Origin: Litorivicinus sp.
GTDB lineage: Bacteria; Pseudomonadota; Gammaproteobacteria; Pseudomonadales; Litorivicinaceae
DNA: 64,000 nt
Direction of reading: 5' to 3'
NCBI GenBank assembly: GCA_018401755.1
Contig: JAGYKJ010000007.1
Span: forward strand, 620,001-684,000
The notes below the pieces were generated by a model, which was not told the DNA's origin, did no database searches, and was given only the letters and a program-made list of their open reading frames with translations. Shown here piece by piece: positions 45,267 to 53,834 of this stretch. The first letter of the stretch is position 1; each line of letters begins with the position of its first letter. The position numbers were made by a program, and so were the translations under genes.

Positions 45267-45669
45267 GCGCCTGAATCGCGCGGATCGCAAGATCTTCATC
45301 TTGATCCGACGTATCGCCAGTCACCCCCAGGGCACCAAGCACCACACCTGCGGTATCACGAATCAAAACACCGCCAGGAACCGGCACCAATGATCCATCG
45401 GCCAAGGCATTCATGGCTTGAATAAAGTACGCTTGGGACTCTGCTCGCTCGCCCAATTTACGCGAGCCGACACCCATCAACACCGCCCCGCGCGCCTTTC
45501 CGGTAGCGAGGTCCACACGAATCGGCGATGCACCATCTTCGCGCGCTGAGGCGATCACATGGCCTCCAGCATCAACGACGACAGCAGTCATCGGTTTCAA
45601 ATCAGTTCGCGAGGCTGTTTCGGCCAGAATCGTCTGGATCAAACCTTGCGCGTGAGACAGCGTTAGCAT
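45244..45669 (-). CDS. GlcG/HbpS-family heme-binding-like protein
   Basis: 141 residues. The pattern MTAVVVDAGGHVIASAREDGA, then AYFIQAMNALADGSLVPVPGGVLIRD and GALGVTGDTSDQDE, matches GlcG/HbpS (DUF336) proteins, often beside glycolate or propanediol genes. Members bind heme or degraded heme, but the role in glycolate clusters is unknown. It faces the 400-bp AT-rich gap. Confidence 0.85.
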   Translation of the reverse strand: MLTLSHAQGLIQTILAETASRTDLKPMTAVVVDAGGHVIASAREDGASPIRVDLATGKARGAVLMGVGSRKLGERAESQAYFIQAMNALADGSLVPVPGGVLIRDTAGVVLGALGVTGDTSDQDEDLAIRAIQAHGFTADP

Positions 45670-46072
45670 CAAAACACTCCTTTAATTCCTATCACGCCAT
45701 GGTCGCACACTGACACCTCACTTGCAGAGGTTCTCATAGCTAAATCGGTGGAATATCAGCAACGCTCTAACAAAAAATTATGATCGCAAGCGTTGACAAA
45801 TCAGTTGTCCACGCAAGCTGTGGATAACTCTTTGGATATTTTTTGGGAGGGTCTAAAATCCCTTGAAATAGCGGGGTTTTCTCCCTCTGCTCAAAATTTG
45901 AGCAATAAAATTTAATCAATAAAAAACAATAACATATCAAGATTTAGTGATGCGAAAGAGGATAAAATTTCGCTAACCTACACGAATTCAATTTGATCGG
46001 GTGCACACCGTGCTTGTGGACACACGCCCTGCATGGTATCGAAATCACTCCTGAAACCGAGGGCCTGACCGC
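45670..46072. other. 403-bp AT-rich intergenic region with inverted repeats
   Basis: No convincing gene on either strand. It holds an inverted repeat of AGTTGTCCAC (45803-45812) and GTGGATAACT (45820-45829); the second arm contains a perfect DnaA-box sequence TGTGGATAA. A 15-nt perfect odd palindrome GCTCAAAATTTGAGC lies at 45889-45903. GGGAG and CTCCC arms flank a loop at about 45845-45885. The stretch 45895-45970 is very AT-rich. It separates two divergent genes, so promoters are expected. Confidence 0.6.
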
Positions 46073-46729
46073 ATGGATCTCACCTTGAACCCGGCCGTAC
46101 TTCCAGAGATCGACTTGTATTGTGAGCGCGAGACCAATGATTGGCTCGATGAACCCTTGGGACTAGTCAGTAATAGTGCATTTTTAGCAGCCGCTTGGCA
46201 CAGCGCGCGCCCGAATTTCAAAAATCACTCACCTGCTGTGCAATGGCTTATCGGCGTGCTTGCAGCGATTGGGATTGGGTCCGCCTTATTTCATGCAACA
46301 GCAACACGATGGGCATTGCTCATGGATGTGATTCCCATTCAACTGTTCATTCTCAGCGCACTCTGGATTCTGCTTCGTGCACAACTCCAGTGTCGTGCCG
46401 GTCTTGCAGTTATTGTCATGATTGGTTTTCTCGCGGTCTCCAGTCTCGTGCCAAGCCATGTACTCAACGGATCGGCCAGTTACCTTCCGGCCTGGCTTGC
46501 GTTATTACTCATCACCCTATTGAGCCCTCCAGGCCTGGCACGGTCGTGGCTCATCCGTGCCACCGTCCTGTTTCCAGTCTCCCTTACTTTTCGAACCCTC
46601 GATCTTCCCGCTTGTACGCTGGTCCCGGTTGGCACACACTTTCTGTGGCATCTATGTAATGCCCTTGTGCTTTGGATGATCATTGAGGCAGTGAAGGCGC
46701 GACCAGCGCCATCGCATGGCAAAAACTAA
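46073..46729 (+). CDS. Ceramidase-like seven-helix membrane protein
   Basis: 218 residues with about six or seven hydrophobic helices. It has the alkaline ceramidase/PAQR-like motifs: YCER near residue 17 followed by EPLGLVSN, SALFHATATRWALLMDVIPI (His and Asp zinc ligands) and GTHFLWHLCNA near the C-terminus. Such proteins hydrolyse amide bonds in membrane lipids; the bacterial substrate is unknown. A GAGGG lies upstream. Confidence 0.78.
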   Translation: MDLTLNPAVLPEIDLYCERETNDWLDEPLGLVSNSAFLAAAWHSARPNFKNHSPAVQWLIGVLAAIGIGSALFHATATRWALLMDVIPIQLFILSALWILLRAQLQCRAGLAVIVMIGFLAVSSLVPSHVLNGSASYLPAWLALLLITLLSPPGLARSWLIRATVLFPVSLTFRTLDLPACTLVPVGTHFLWHLCNALVLWMIIEAVKARPAPSHGKN

Positions 46730-46792
46730 GCAAAGGTTTCCATTAACGCAAATTTTGCATAATAATCCGCCGAACTTAACAAGGAAGGATCC

Positions 46793-47047
46793 ATGAGAAT
46801 GAAACCGTCGGAATTCAAAGCATGGCGTAAGCACTTAAAGCTCACGCAAAAAGATGCGGCTCACAAACTTGGTCTCAAGTCTCGCATTATTCAGTACTAC
46901 GAGAAGGGAGAGCGCAATGGCGACAAGTTCGAAATTCCCCGAGCAATTGAGCTGGCTTGCTATGCCATCACCCTCGGCGTCGAACGCTATCATGGACCAG
47001 AACCAAAGAAATCTGGCAAAAAGAAGGCCGACGTCGAGATCGTTTGA
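46793..47047 (+). CDS. Small XRE-family helix-turn-helix regulator
   Basis: 84 residues, GGAAGGA upstream of the ATG. The helix-turn-helix covers residues 5-50 (FKAWRKHLKLTQKDAAHKLG, then IIQYYEKGER). A basic tail (KKSGKKKADVEIV) follows. Targets are unknown; the next gene is dsbB, 46 bp away. Confidence 0.85.
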   Translation: MRMKPSEFKAWRKHLKLTQKDAAHKLGLKSRIIQYYEKGERNGDKFEIPRAIELACYAITLGVERYHGPEPKKSGKKKADVEIV

Positions 47048-47073
47048 CTTTGGTCGCATGCATCACGAGACTC

Positions 47074-47086
47074 CCTCCAACGGAGG
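47074..47086 (+). promoter_or_regulatory. Small hairpin covering the dsbB ribosome site
   Basis: CCTCC (47074-47078) pairs with the Shine-Dalgarno GGAGG (47082-47086) around a three-base loop. The hairpin is short and may only tune translation. Confidence 0.3.
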
Positions 47087-47095
47087 AACCTGTTG

Positions 47096-47609
47096 ATGCT
47101 TAACCGAGTACTTTGGGGTGTGCTGGCCAGTGGGACTGGATTATTTGCAGCCGCCTTTTACATGGAATACGTCATGGGATTAGTGCCTTGTGCACTGTGT
47201 CTTGCCCAACGAATCGCCCTCGGCTTGACCCTTGTTGCAGTGCTCTTCAGTGCTGGTAACACCGCGTTGGGGACGCGCACTGGGTGCCTTGTTGATGGCC
47301 TGTTTCGCAGCAGGTGGTGCAGCACTCGCCGCCCGGCAAGTCTGGCTTCAATCGCTTCCACCTGATCAAGTCCCTGACTGTGGTCCGGATATTTATTTTA
47401 TGCTGGACCGATTCCCACTCACTGAATCAATTCGGGCCATGCTCCTCGGGACAGGCAATTGTGCTGAAGTGCAGTGGACCTTTCTTACGCTATCGATTCC
47501 TCAGTGGACGCTGTTGTGGTTCCTCGCGTACGCGGTGGTTGGGTTGACGGTGCTGATCGCGACCCTACGGCAACCGACAGATCCTGTGCCAGGCGCGCTC
47601 ACACCCTAA
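47096..47609 (+). pseudogene. dsbB: Disulfide bond formation protein B, interrupted by a single-base frameshift
   Basis: The first frame (ATG 47096, GGAGG nine bases upstream) encodes the N-terminus with the CALC redox pair (VPCALC) and two helices through LVAVLFSAGNTALG. The frame then shifts at about 47267-47276, and the rest (GRALGALLMACF to the end at 47609) continues in the next frame with the second cysteine pair (VPDCGP and TGNCAEV). Removing one base near the GGGG run gives a normal 170-residue DsbB with all four cysteines. It re-oxidises DsbA by passing electrons to quinone. A genuine break or a sequence error are both possible. Confidence 0.88.
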
Positions 47610-47659
47610 GCGCCAACCTTGGAAGCATCCTGGACAATGCACCGACTGCCACGACGCAG

Positions 47660-48190
47660 TCAAACATGCATATCCTCTGGGCCGTTCTTGGATGAGCTGT
47701 TGAATGGCCAATGCAGATCAACACCTGATCCGGAGTCAAAAAACACCTCATCACAATTGGCTTCCTGACCATGACGATCAATCACTAAAAATCGCTGTGG
47801 CTGAGTCACCAGCAACGGGTGATGCCAAACGCCCGCATGATAGTTCACACCCTGATCACCGCGAGCCCAGAATGCCCGGACGTCATCACTGGTCGGCGTT
47901 GACGCGACAACCACAAGCCACGGATAGGGATCCAACGGCATGAAGGCCTGACTCCCATAGGGGTGGCATTCCACCATCCGAATCGTCAAGGGTCGAGGGC
48001 GACCGAGAAAAAAGCTGACAATCGCCTTGGCGCCGTTTCCCAGCGTCTGGATATCGCAAAGATTGTGCACCCGCGTGGTATAGCCATGATTGATTTCAAA
48101 TGCATGCGCACCATCCACCTGCAACACCTCTCCAAAGGGGGCAAAGGCCTCAGCAGTCAGGGCTGCTGGCTGAACCACTCGGATACTCAT
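47660..48190 (-). CDS. allA: Ureidoglycolate lyase
   Basis: 176 residues. AllA splits ureidoglycolate into glyoxylate and urea, the last step of allantoin breakdown to glyoxylate. Family blocks: AFAPFGEVLQVDG, VECHPYGSQAFMPL, VVVASTPTSDDVRAF and the metal-binding-like NYHAGVWHHPLL. The ATG overlaps the allantoicase stop (ATGA). It is last in the puuE-uraD-alc-allA operon. Confidence 0.95.
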   Translation of the reverse strand: MSIRVVQPAALTAEAFAPFGEVLQVDGAHAFEINHGYTTRVHNLCDIQTLGNGAKAIVSFFLGRPRPLTIRMVECHPYGSQAFMPLDPYPWLVVVASTPTSDDVRAFWARGDQGVNYHAGVWHHPLLVTQPQRFLVIDRHGQEANCDEVFFDSGSGVDLHWPFNSSSKNGPEDMHV

Positions 48191-49164
48191 GCGCTCACCC
48201 CAAAAATCCGCAGTCGCGAGATACCGCCATCAGGGTAGGTGTTGAGTTTGACATGCGTCACCTCAGTTTGCGTCGCACAGGCAAAGGGATGTATCGCATC
48301 TGCCGTTAAGGCTGTCTGAGGAAGGACTTCAGGCCAAAACATGGCTTGGGTGACCAGCGCATCGCGACCCAAGGCAGGCATCTGCGCCGCTTGTAGCGAA
48401 CAGGCTGCCGGAAAATTCCCCTTAAAATGCGCGGTATCGACCTCGATCCGGGTAATGCACCCCGGTACACCTAATTGCACGATAATCCATTCATTGCCAG
48501 GAACTCGGCGACGTGCGGTCTCCCAGCCATCACCCATCGTCTCGCCGCGACCCGGGGTTAGGATGACTTCTGGATTCCCATAATGCGCATCCGAATAGGC
48601 AACCACCCGACTGCCGTGCAATAGACTGGATAACTCCAACTCAGTTCCGGAAGCGACCGTGGGCGCAACCGGGGTCCCATAAACCCGCAGTCGCGCGACT
48701 CCACCGTCTGGATAAATTTTCAAGCGAATCCAGCGGATACCCTGTTCGGTTGGCTGCGCATCGAAAAAGTGTTGGCGATTCCCCTCCAGCCCGACCTCAT
48801 CGAGTAACGAAATCCAGGTCGACTCATCCGACGGCTGGACCTCACCCGTTGCACCTTCAATACAGGCGCCAGGAGGATAATTCCCGGTAAAATGCCGAGT
48901 ATCAAGATCAAACCCCACGATCACGCCAGGGACTGCCAAACGGATCACGCACCAATCAAATCCAGCACTTCTGCGTCGGCGTGACTCCCAGCCATCCATC
49001 CACTTGCCATTGTGGTCGTATTTACCGACTAAAAAGACTGGCTCTGCATCCTGGATGAGCCGCGACATGTCTGCGAAAAAATCATCACTGCAGGCCACCG
49101 TTTGTGCCCCGAGCTTGGCGCTTGCGAGATTGAGATACGCGGAATATGGATGACGCTCATGCAT
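48187..49164 (-). CDS. alc: Allantoicase
   Basis: 325 residues in two similar allantoicase repeats: each contains an NLAS/SLL-type strand, a DGWE(S/T)RRRR(S/V)xG block (DGWESRRRRSAG; DGWETARRRVPG) and a GxIxxxxxDTxHFxGN segment. The enzyme hydrolyses allantoate to ureidoglycolate and urea. The ATG at 49164 has GGAGG eight bases upstream; a start at 49194 would overlap uraD further. It overlaps uraD by 8 bp and allA by 4. Confidence 0.94.
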   Translation of the reverse strand: MHERHPYSAYLNLASAKLGAQTVACSDDFFADMSRLIQDAEPVFLVGKYDHNGKWMDGWESRRRRSAGFDWCVIRLAVPGVIVGFDLDTRHFTGNYPPGACIEGATGEVQPSDESTWISLLDEVGLEGNRQHFFDAQPTEQGIRWIRLKIYPDGGVARLRVYGTPVAPTVASGTELELSSLLHGSRVVAYSDAHYGNPEVILTPGRGETMGDGWETARRRVPGNEWIIVQLGVPGCITRIEVDTAHFKGNFPAACSLQAAQMPALGRDALVTQAMFWPEVLPQTALTADAIHPFACATQTEVTHVKLNTYPDGGISRLRIFGVSA

Positions 49165-49660
49165 GGGATAATGCCTCCAATCGTAAACGCGCAATGCGAT
49201 GAACTTGGTTCAGTGCAGTCTGAAATTCGGTGTCCTGATCATGCCGAACCCGCTGACGAAACGCTGCCAAAATATCTGTTCGATGGAACCCACGGACTGC
49301 AAAAATAAATGGAAACCCAAAGGTTTCAAGATACTGTGCATTCAACTGCTGAAATTCTGCGAGCTCTTCCGGGGTGCACTGATCAAGACCGGCCCCTTTC
49401 TGCTCATCCTGTGAATGTCTGGTCAACGAGGCCAACGCCAATCGACCAGCCAGGTCTGGGTGTGCGCGCAGTAACGCCAACTGCACCTCAGCCGATGCCG
49501 CATCGACGCGCACCTGCATCTGACTCGCCAACTGCTCTGCCGACTCACCGGGCTCAACTACCTCAAACACCGCCTCGGCGACCCACTCCGCGTGCTCATA
49601 AATCGATCCAAAACGATCAATGAATGCATCCCGACTCAGTGCCATTGGATAGGGCGTCAC
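49157..49660 (-). CDS. uraD: 2-oxo-4-hydroxy-4-carboxy-5-ureidoimidazoline (OHCU) decarboxylase
   Basis: 167 residues from the GTG at 49660 that overlaps the puuE stop (GTGA). UraD makes S-allantoin from OHCU. The catalytic His67 sits in RAHPDLAGRL, and the C-terminal block FGFPFIFAVRG with HRTDILAAF is characteristic. It works right after HiuH in urate breakdown. Confidence 0.94.
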   Translation of the reverse strand: MTPYPMALSRDAFIDRFGSIYEHAEWVAEAVFEVVEPGESAEQLASQMQVRVDAASAEVQLALLRAHPDLAGRLALASLTRHSQDEQKGAGLDQCTPEELAEFQQLNAQYLETFGFPFIFAVRGFHRTDILAAFRQRVRHDQDTEFQTALNQVHRIARLRLEALSHA

Positions 49661-50577
49661 CGAATGTCTCCTGGATAGGGGACCTGTGTTGCAAAGTGGC
49701 GCGCAAGATCGATCCGTCGACACACCCACACCGCATCATGTGCCAAGACATAATCGAGGAATCGTTGCAGCCCAGCAAATCGAGCAGGTCGACCAATCAG
49801 TCGACAATGCAATCCCACCGAGAGCATTTTTGGACAGGTTGCGCCCTCTGCATAGAGCACATCGAATGCATCTTTGAGATAGGTCTCAAACTGTTCAGCT
49901 GTATGAAATCCCTGCGCAGTGGCGAACCGCATGTCATTGGTATCGAGCGTATACGGGACCACTAAATGCGGCCGATGGGTCTCCAAACGACTCCAAAACG
50001 GCAAGTCATCTGAGTAATCATCCGCATCATATTCAAAATGATCAAAACTATTGACGAGACTTCGGGTATGTTCACTGGTCCGACCGGTATACCACCCAAA
50101 TGGCTTCTCTCCCGTCAATGCCTGATGCATGTCAATTGCTTGCTCCATGTGCGCACGTTCATCAGCGCGCGTAAACCCATCGTAATTAATCCAACGGTAC
50201 CCATGGCTGGCAATCTCATGACCATCCTTGAGCATCTGCTCCACCACCCCGGGGTTGCGCGCCATTGCCATGGCCACACCAAATACGGTCAATGGCACTT
50301 GACGCGACCGAAACAGGTCGAGAATTCGCCACACGCCAGCGCGACTACCGTACTCATAAATGGATTCCATCGACAAATGACGACGGCCTTGGAAGGCAGT
50401 CGCACCAATGATCTCAGACAAAAAAATCTCACTCGCGGCATCCCCATGAAGGACGGAGTTTTCCGCCCCTTCTTCGTAGTTCAGGACAAACTGAACAGCG
50501 ACACGCGCATTCGCTGGCCAGCTGATCTGGGGTGGATGCGCGGCATAGCCAATGAGATCTCGAGGATATTGCGTCAA
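49657..50577 (-). CDS. puuE: Allantoinase PuuE (polysaccharide-deacetylase fold)
   Basis: 306 residues. PuuE is the metal-independent allantoinase that opens allantoin to allantoate. Family features: RDLIGYAAHPPQISWP, NYEEGAENSVLHGD, EYGSRAGVWRILDLF, HEIASHGYRWINY and a C-terminal LHCRLIGRPAR. The start is a TTG at 50577 with AGGG upstream. It is the first gene of the leftward purine operon, divergent from puuD. Confidence 0.94.
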   Translation of the reverse strand: MTQYPRDLIGYAAHPPQISWPANARVAVQFVLNYEEGAENSVLHGDAASEIFLSEIIGATAFQGRRHLSMESIYEYGSRAGVWRILDLFRSRQVPLTVFGVAMAMARNPGVVEQMLKDGHEIASHGYRWINYDGFTRADERAHMEQAIDMHQALTGEKPFGWYTGRTSEHTRSLVNSFDHFEYDADDYSDDLPFWSRLETHRPHLVVPYTLDTNDMRFATAQGFHTAEQFETYLKDAFDVLYAEGATCPKMLSVGLHCRLIGRPARFAGLQRFLDYVLAHDAVWVCRRIDLARHFATQVPYPGDIR

Positions 50578-50633
50578 TTGTGGGCCCTATCAAACAACAC
50601 CAATGCGATTATCCAATAAAACAGACTGACCAC

Positions 50634-50652
50634 TATCAATTTTTAGTTGATA
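50634..50652. promoter_or_regulatory. Inverted repeat in the puuE-puuD divergent promoter region
   Basis: TATCAA (50634-50639) and TTGATA (50647-50652) form a spaced inverted repeat in the 154-bp gap between the two purine operons. A second short repeat, AGTCT and AGACT around GAGT, lies further right at about 50687-50700. These could be sites for the LysR regulator encoded after puuD. No binding motif is known to me for this regulator. Confidence 0.3.
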
Positions 50653-50731
50653 ATCCAACGCTTATTTCCGTCTAATCAAAATTGAGAGTCTGAGTAGACT
50701 AGGCGTCTCACAACACAACGGGGGTACAGGC

Positions 50732-51916
50732 ATGGCCGACTATTGGATGGAGTGGGCGAGTTTACTGCTAAGGTGGTTACACGTCATTACTGCAATCGCA
50801 TGGATTGGCAGCTCCTTCTACTTTGTCTGGCTGGACCTTTCGTTGAGAAAACGTGATGGCTTGACTCCGGGTGTCCATGGAGAATCGTGGTCTGTCCATG
50901 GCGGCGGCTTTTACCATGTCCAAAAATACCTGGTGGCGCCTGCACAAATGCCCCCCGAACTGCATTGGTTCAAATATGAAAGCTACTTCACCTGGATCAG
51001 TGGCTTTAGTTTATTGGTGGTGACCTACTACTGGGGCGCATCTGCGTATCTAATTGACACATCCGTTGCCGCCTGGAGCCCTCTGCAAGCAGTCGGTCTC
51101 TCCCTTTTTGGCTTAATCATCGGATGGCTGATCTACGACGGGCTGTGTCGAAGCCCGCTGGGACGACACCTGCCCATCCTCGCTTGGTCTGTGTTTCTGA
51201 TGATCTTAGTGGCAAGTTGGCTATTCAGCCAAACCTTCAGTAGCCGAGCCGCCCTGCTACACGTGGGTGCCATGATTGCAACTTGGATGACGGCTAATGT
51301 CTTTTTCATCATCATTCCGAACCAGAAAAAAGTAGTGCGCAGTCTCGAAGCAGGTGAAGCCCCTGATCCATCGCTGGGTCTCCAAGCGAAGCAGCGGTCG
51401 ACGCACAACAATTATCTCACCCTACCCGTCCTCTTTATGATGCTCTCAAATCATTACCCGATGACCTTTGTGGGGGATCAATTATGGATCTTGGTGGGTT
51501 TTGTGGTGTTGATCGGTGGCGTCGTACGTGACTACTTTAATGCCTCGCATGCAGGGGGAGATGGCTGGCGTATTCGCTGGCAATGGCCGCTCGCATCCAT
51601 GTTGACGCTCACTCTCGCAGTCTGGGCAATGCCATCCAGCCTGACGCGTGGTCCACCGAGTACTGCTGTGACAGACACAGAGGTATTACAAATTGTGACC
51701 ACGCACTGCGCCGGATGTCATGCATCGGTTCCAACGCAAGTGGGCTTTCAGAATGCTCCTAAAGGAGTTGTGCTGGAGACATTAGTGGATATCGATCGCT
51801 ACCAAGCGCAGATCTACAGCCAAAGTGTGGCAAGCCAAGCAATGCCCTTGGCAAATATCACGCAAATGTCTGAGGACGAGCGTGCCCGTCTAGGCGCATG
51901 GATTCAGGCCCGCTAG
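50732..51916 (+). CDS. puuD: Membrane-bound urate hydroxylase PuuD with C-terminal cytochrome c domain
   Basis: 394 residues. Eight or so transmembrane helices (HVITAIAWIGSSFYFVWLD opening) carry the urate-oxidising domain, followed by a periplasmic cytochrome c domain with heme motif CAGCH (326-330) and probable axial Met371 (QAMPLANIT). PuuD oxidises urate to 5-hydroxyisourate and passes electrons to the respiratory chain, without making peroxide. The LysR gene follows after 3 bp. Confidence 0.94.
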   Translation: MADYWMEWASLLLRWLHVITAIAWIGSSFYFVWLDLSLRKRDGLTPGVHGESWSVHGGGFYHVQKYLVAPAQMPPELHWFKYESYFTWISGFSLLVVTYYWGASAYLIDTSVAAWSPLQAVGLSLFGLIIGWLIYDGLCRSPLGRHLPILAWSVFLMILVASWLFSQTFSSRAALLHVGAMIATWMTANVFFIIIPNQKKVVRSLEAGEAPDPSLGLQAKQRSTHNNYLTLPVLFMMLSNHYPMTFVGDQLWILVGFVVLIGGVVRDYFNASHAGGDGWRIRWQWPLASMLTLTLAVWAMPSSLTRGPPSTAVTDTEVLQIVTTHCAGCHASVPTQVGFQNAPKGVVLETLVDIDRYQAQIYSQSVASQAMPLANITQMSEDERARLGAWIQAR

Positions 51917-51919
51917 TCG

Positions 51920-52858
51920 ATGCACGCGGTCTCCGACATCGACATCTTTTGCCGCGTCGTCGAACTGGAAAGTTTTTCAGAAGCGGGACGTCATTTGCGG
52001 ATTTCGACGGCGGTGGTCAGTGCACGGATTCAGAAGCTCGAGGATAAGTTGGGCGTCCGGCTTCTCAATCGAACCACTCGGTCAGTCGGAGTCACTGAGG
52101 CCGGTGCACTCTACTACGCCACCTGTCGCGAGGTCACTGAACGTCTGCGCGAGACCGAAGCACACCTCGAATACATGAAAGATAAGCCCCAAGGCATCAT
52201 TAAAATTAGTGCCCCCTATGCCCTGGGTCGACGTGTCATCGCCCCGTTACTGGCTCAATTTAAAGCCGCCTATCCGTATGTCGAGTGTCGCTTGGATGTC
52301 ACCGATCGAACCGTCAACCTCGTCGATGATCAAATTGATCTTGCCATTCGCCAGGGTATTCTTCCGGACTCATCCTGGATCATGCGGCGTCTCGTGCCGG
52401 ATCACCGGATTACTGCTGCAAGTCCTGTCTATCTGGATCGCCATTCCCCGATCACACATCCCAATGACTTAAAGATGCACCAATGTTTACTCCTGCGATT
52501 TGCGGGCTCCACTCGATTTCACTGGCAATTCCAGATCAATGGGCGCGTCGCATATCACACTGTGCAAGGAGACCTTGACAGTTCATCCAGTGAGATTTTA
52601 ACAGCCTGGGCTGTGGCTGATTTAGGCGTGGTCCAGCAAAGCCTGTGGAGCCTTAGCCATGCGTTGGATGGACAACAACTGGTTCCAATTTTGGCACCCT
52701 ATGAGGTCACTGGATTACATATTCACGCACTCACACCGGAGCGTAAGAGTCGAACCTTGAAAGTGGATTTGCTGCTTGACTATCTCGAGGCGCATCTACA
52801 GGCTCATCCCATCACGCAACGTGTGGTCCATTACCAACAACTGGGAGTGCTGGAATGA
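51920..52858 (+). CDS. LysR-family transcriptional regulator in the purine cluster
   Basis: 312 residues. The N-terminal winged helix (DIDIFCRVVELESFSEAGRH; RIQKLEDKLGVRLLNRTTR) is complete; the effector domain follows (IKISAPYALGRRVIAPLLAQF). It lies between puuD and hiuH, overlapping the latter by ATGA, so it probably controls urate breakdown in response to urate or a downstream product. The target is inferred from position. Confidence 0.9.
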   Translation: MHAVSDIDIFCRVVELESFSEAGRHLRISTAVVSARIQKLEDKLGVRLLNRTTRSVGVTEAGALYYATCREVTERLRETEAHLEYMKDKPQGIIKISAPYALGRRVIAPLLAQFKAAYPYVECRLDVTDRTVNLVDDQIDLAIRQGILPDSSWIMRRLVPDHRITAASPVYLDRHSPITHPNDLKMHQCLLLRFAGSTRFHWQFQINGRVAYHTVQGDLDSSSSEILTAWAVADLGVVQQSLWSLSHALDGQQLVPILAPYEVTGLHIHALTPERKSRTLKVDLLLDYLEAHLQAHPITQRVVHYQQLGVLE

Positions 52859-53202
52859 TTACCCTATCGACGCATGTTCTCGATACCGCGCGCGGAATGC
52901 CTGCAGAGGGACTGTCTTTGCAGATCGAGCGACTGACACCCATGCCCGACCAGCTCGGTCTCTTTACAACGAACGCAGATGGTCGTGTGCCCGGGGGCTT
53001 ATTATCCCCTGAGCAAGCCGTTCCAGGGACGTATCGCATACGCTTCGAAGCCGGCGACTATCTCCGGAAATACCATGGAGACCTCCCAGAATTCCCGTTC
53101 CTTGACAGTATTCCGATCGAATTCGGGATCACTGCGGATGGTCACTACCACGTGCCTTTACTGTTAAGTCCGTATGGGTATTCAACCTATCGTGGCAGCT
53201 AG
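52855..53202 (+). CDS. hiuH: 5-hydroxyisourate hydrolase
   Basis: 115 residues, transthyretin-like fold. It hydrolyses 5-hydroxyisourate to OHCU. LSTHVLDTARGMPAEGL with His7 opens the protein, and the C-terminal YRGS signature is present. There is no signal peptide, so it is cytoplasmic. It overlaps the regulator gene and converges on ureG. Confidence 0.95.
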   Translation: MITLSTHVLDTARGMPAEGLSLQIERLTPMPDQLGLFTTNADGRVPGGLLSPEQAVPGTYRIRFEAGDYLRKYHGDLPEFPFLDSIPIEFGITADGHYHVPLLLSPYGYSTYRGS

Positions 53203-53214
53203 TCTGTCCGCGAT

Positions 53215-53826
53215 CTAAAGTCGATCAACCAGTAATCCCCGATCGACAATAAAGCGGATAATGGCCTCCAGGCCTTGGCCCGTTTTCATGTTTGAAAACA
53301 CCACCGGTGCTGCGCCCCGCATTCGACGCGCATCGCGATCCATCACATCCAAGGACGCTCCGACCATAGGTGCAATATCAATCTTATTGATAACCAACAA
53401 ATCACTCTTGGTGATGCCTGGCCCACCCTTTCGGGGAATCTTGTCACCGGCTCCTACATCAATGACATACAAGGTCAAATCAGAGAGCTCTGGGCTAAAT
53501 GTTGCACTTAAGTTGTCACCACCGGATTCCACGAGCACCAACTCCAATCCGGGGTGTGTGGCGATGAGTTGATCAATCGCCTGCAAATTCATTGAGGCAT
53601 CCTCGCGAATCGCCGTATGTGGACAGCCGCCGGTCTCAACACCGGCAATCCGATCCGCCTCGAGTGCCGCGTGACGCGTTAAAAAGTCTGCATCTTCACG
53701 GGTATAAATATCATTGGTGACCACCGCCATATTGTAGTGAGTGCGAAGCGCTTCGCATAACTTCAAGGTCAAGGCAGTTTTACCCGATCCCACTGGCCCT
53801 CCAATGCCAACGCGTAATGCATCCAT
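53215..53826 (-). CDS. ureG: Urease accessory protein UreG (GTPase)
   Basis: 203 residues. P-loop [15 protein letters not shown], the nickel-site [11 protein letters not shown] (CPH motif), [10 protein letters not shown] and [12 protein letters not shown] are all present. UreG hydrolyses GTP to drive nickel insertion with UreD-UreF. It is the last gene of ureDABCEFG, 8 bp after ureF. Confidence 0.97.
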   Translation of the reverse strand: MDALRVGIGGPVGSGKTALTLKLCEALRTHYNMAVVTNDIYTREDADFLTRHAALEADRIAGVETGGCPHTAIREDASMNLQAIDQLIATHPGLELVLVESGGDNLSATFSPELSDLTLYVIDVGAGDKIPRKGGPGITKSDLLVINKIDIAPMVGASLDVMDRDARRMRGAAPVVFSNMKTGQGLEAIIRFIVDRGLLVDRL

Positions 53827-53834
53827 ATCAGCTC

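Noticed and set aside
45670-46072. Chromosomal replication origin
   Set aside because: Only one perfect DnaA box is present, and none of the usual oriC neighbours (dnaA, dnaN, mnmG, rpmH) are nearby.
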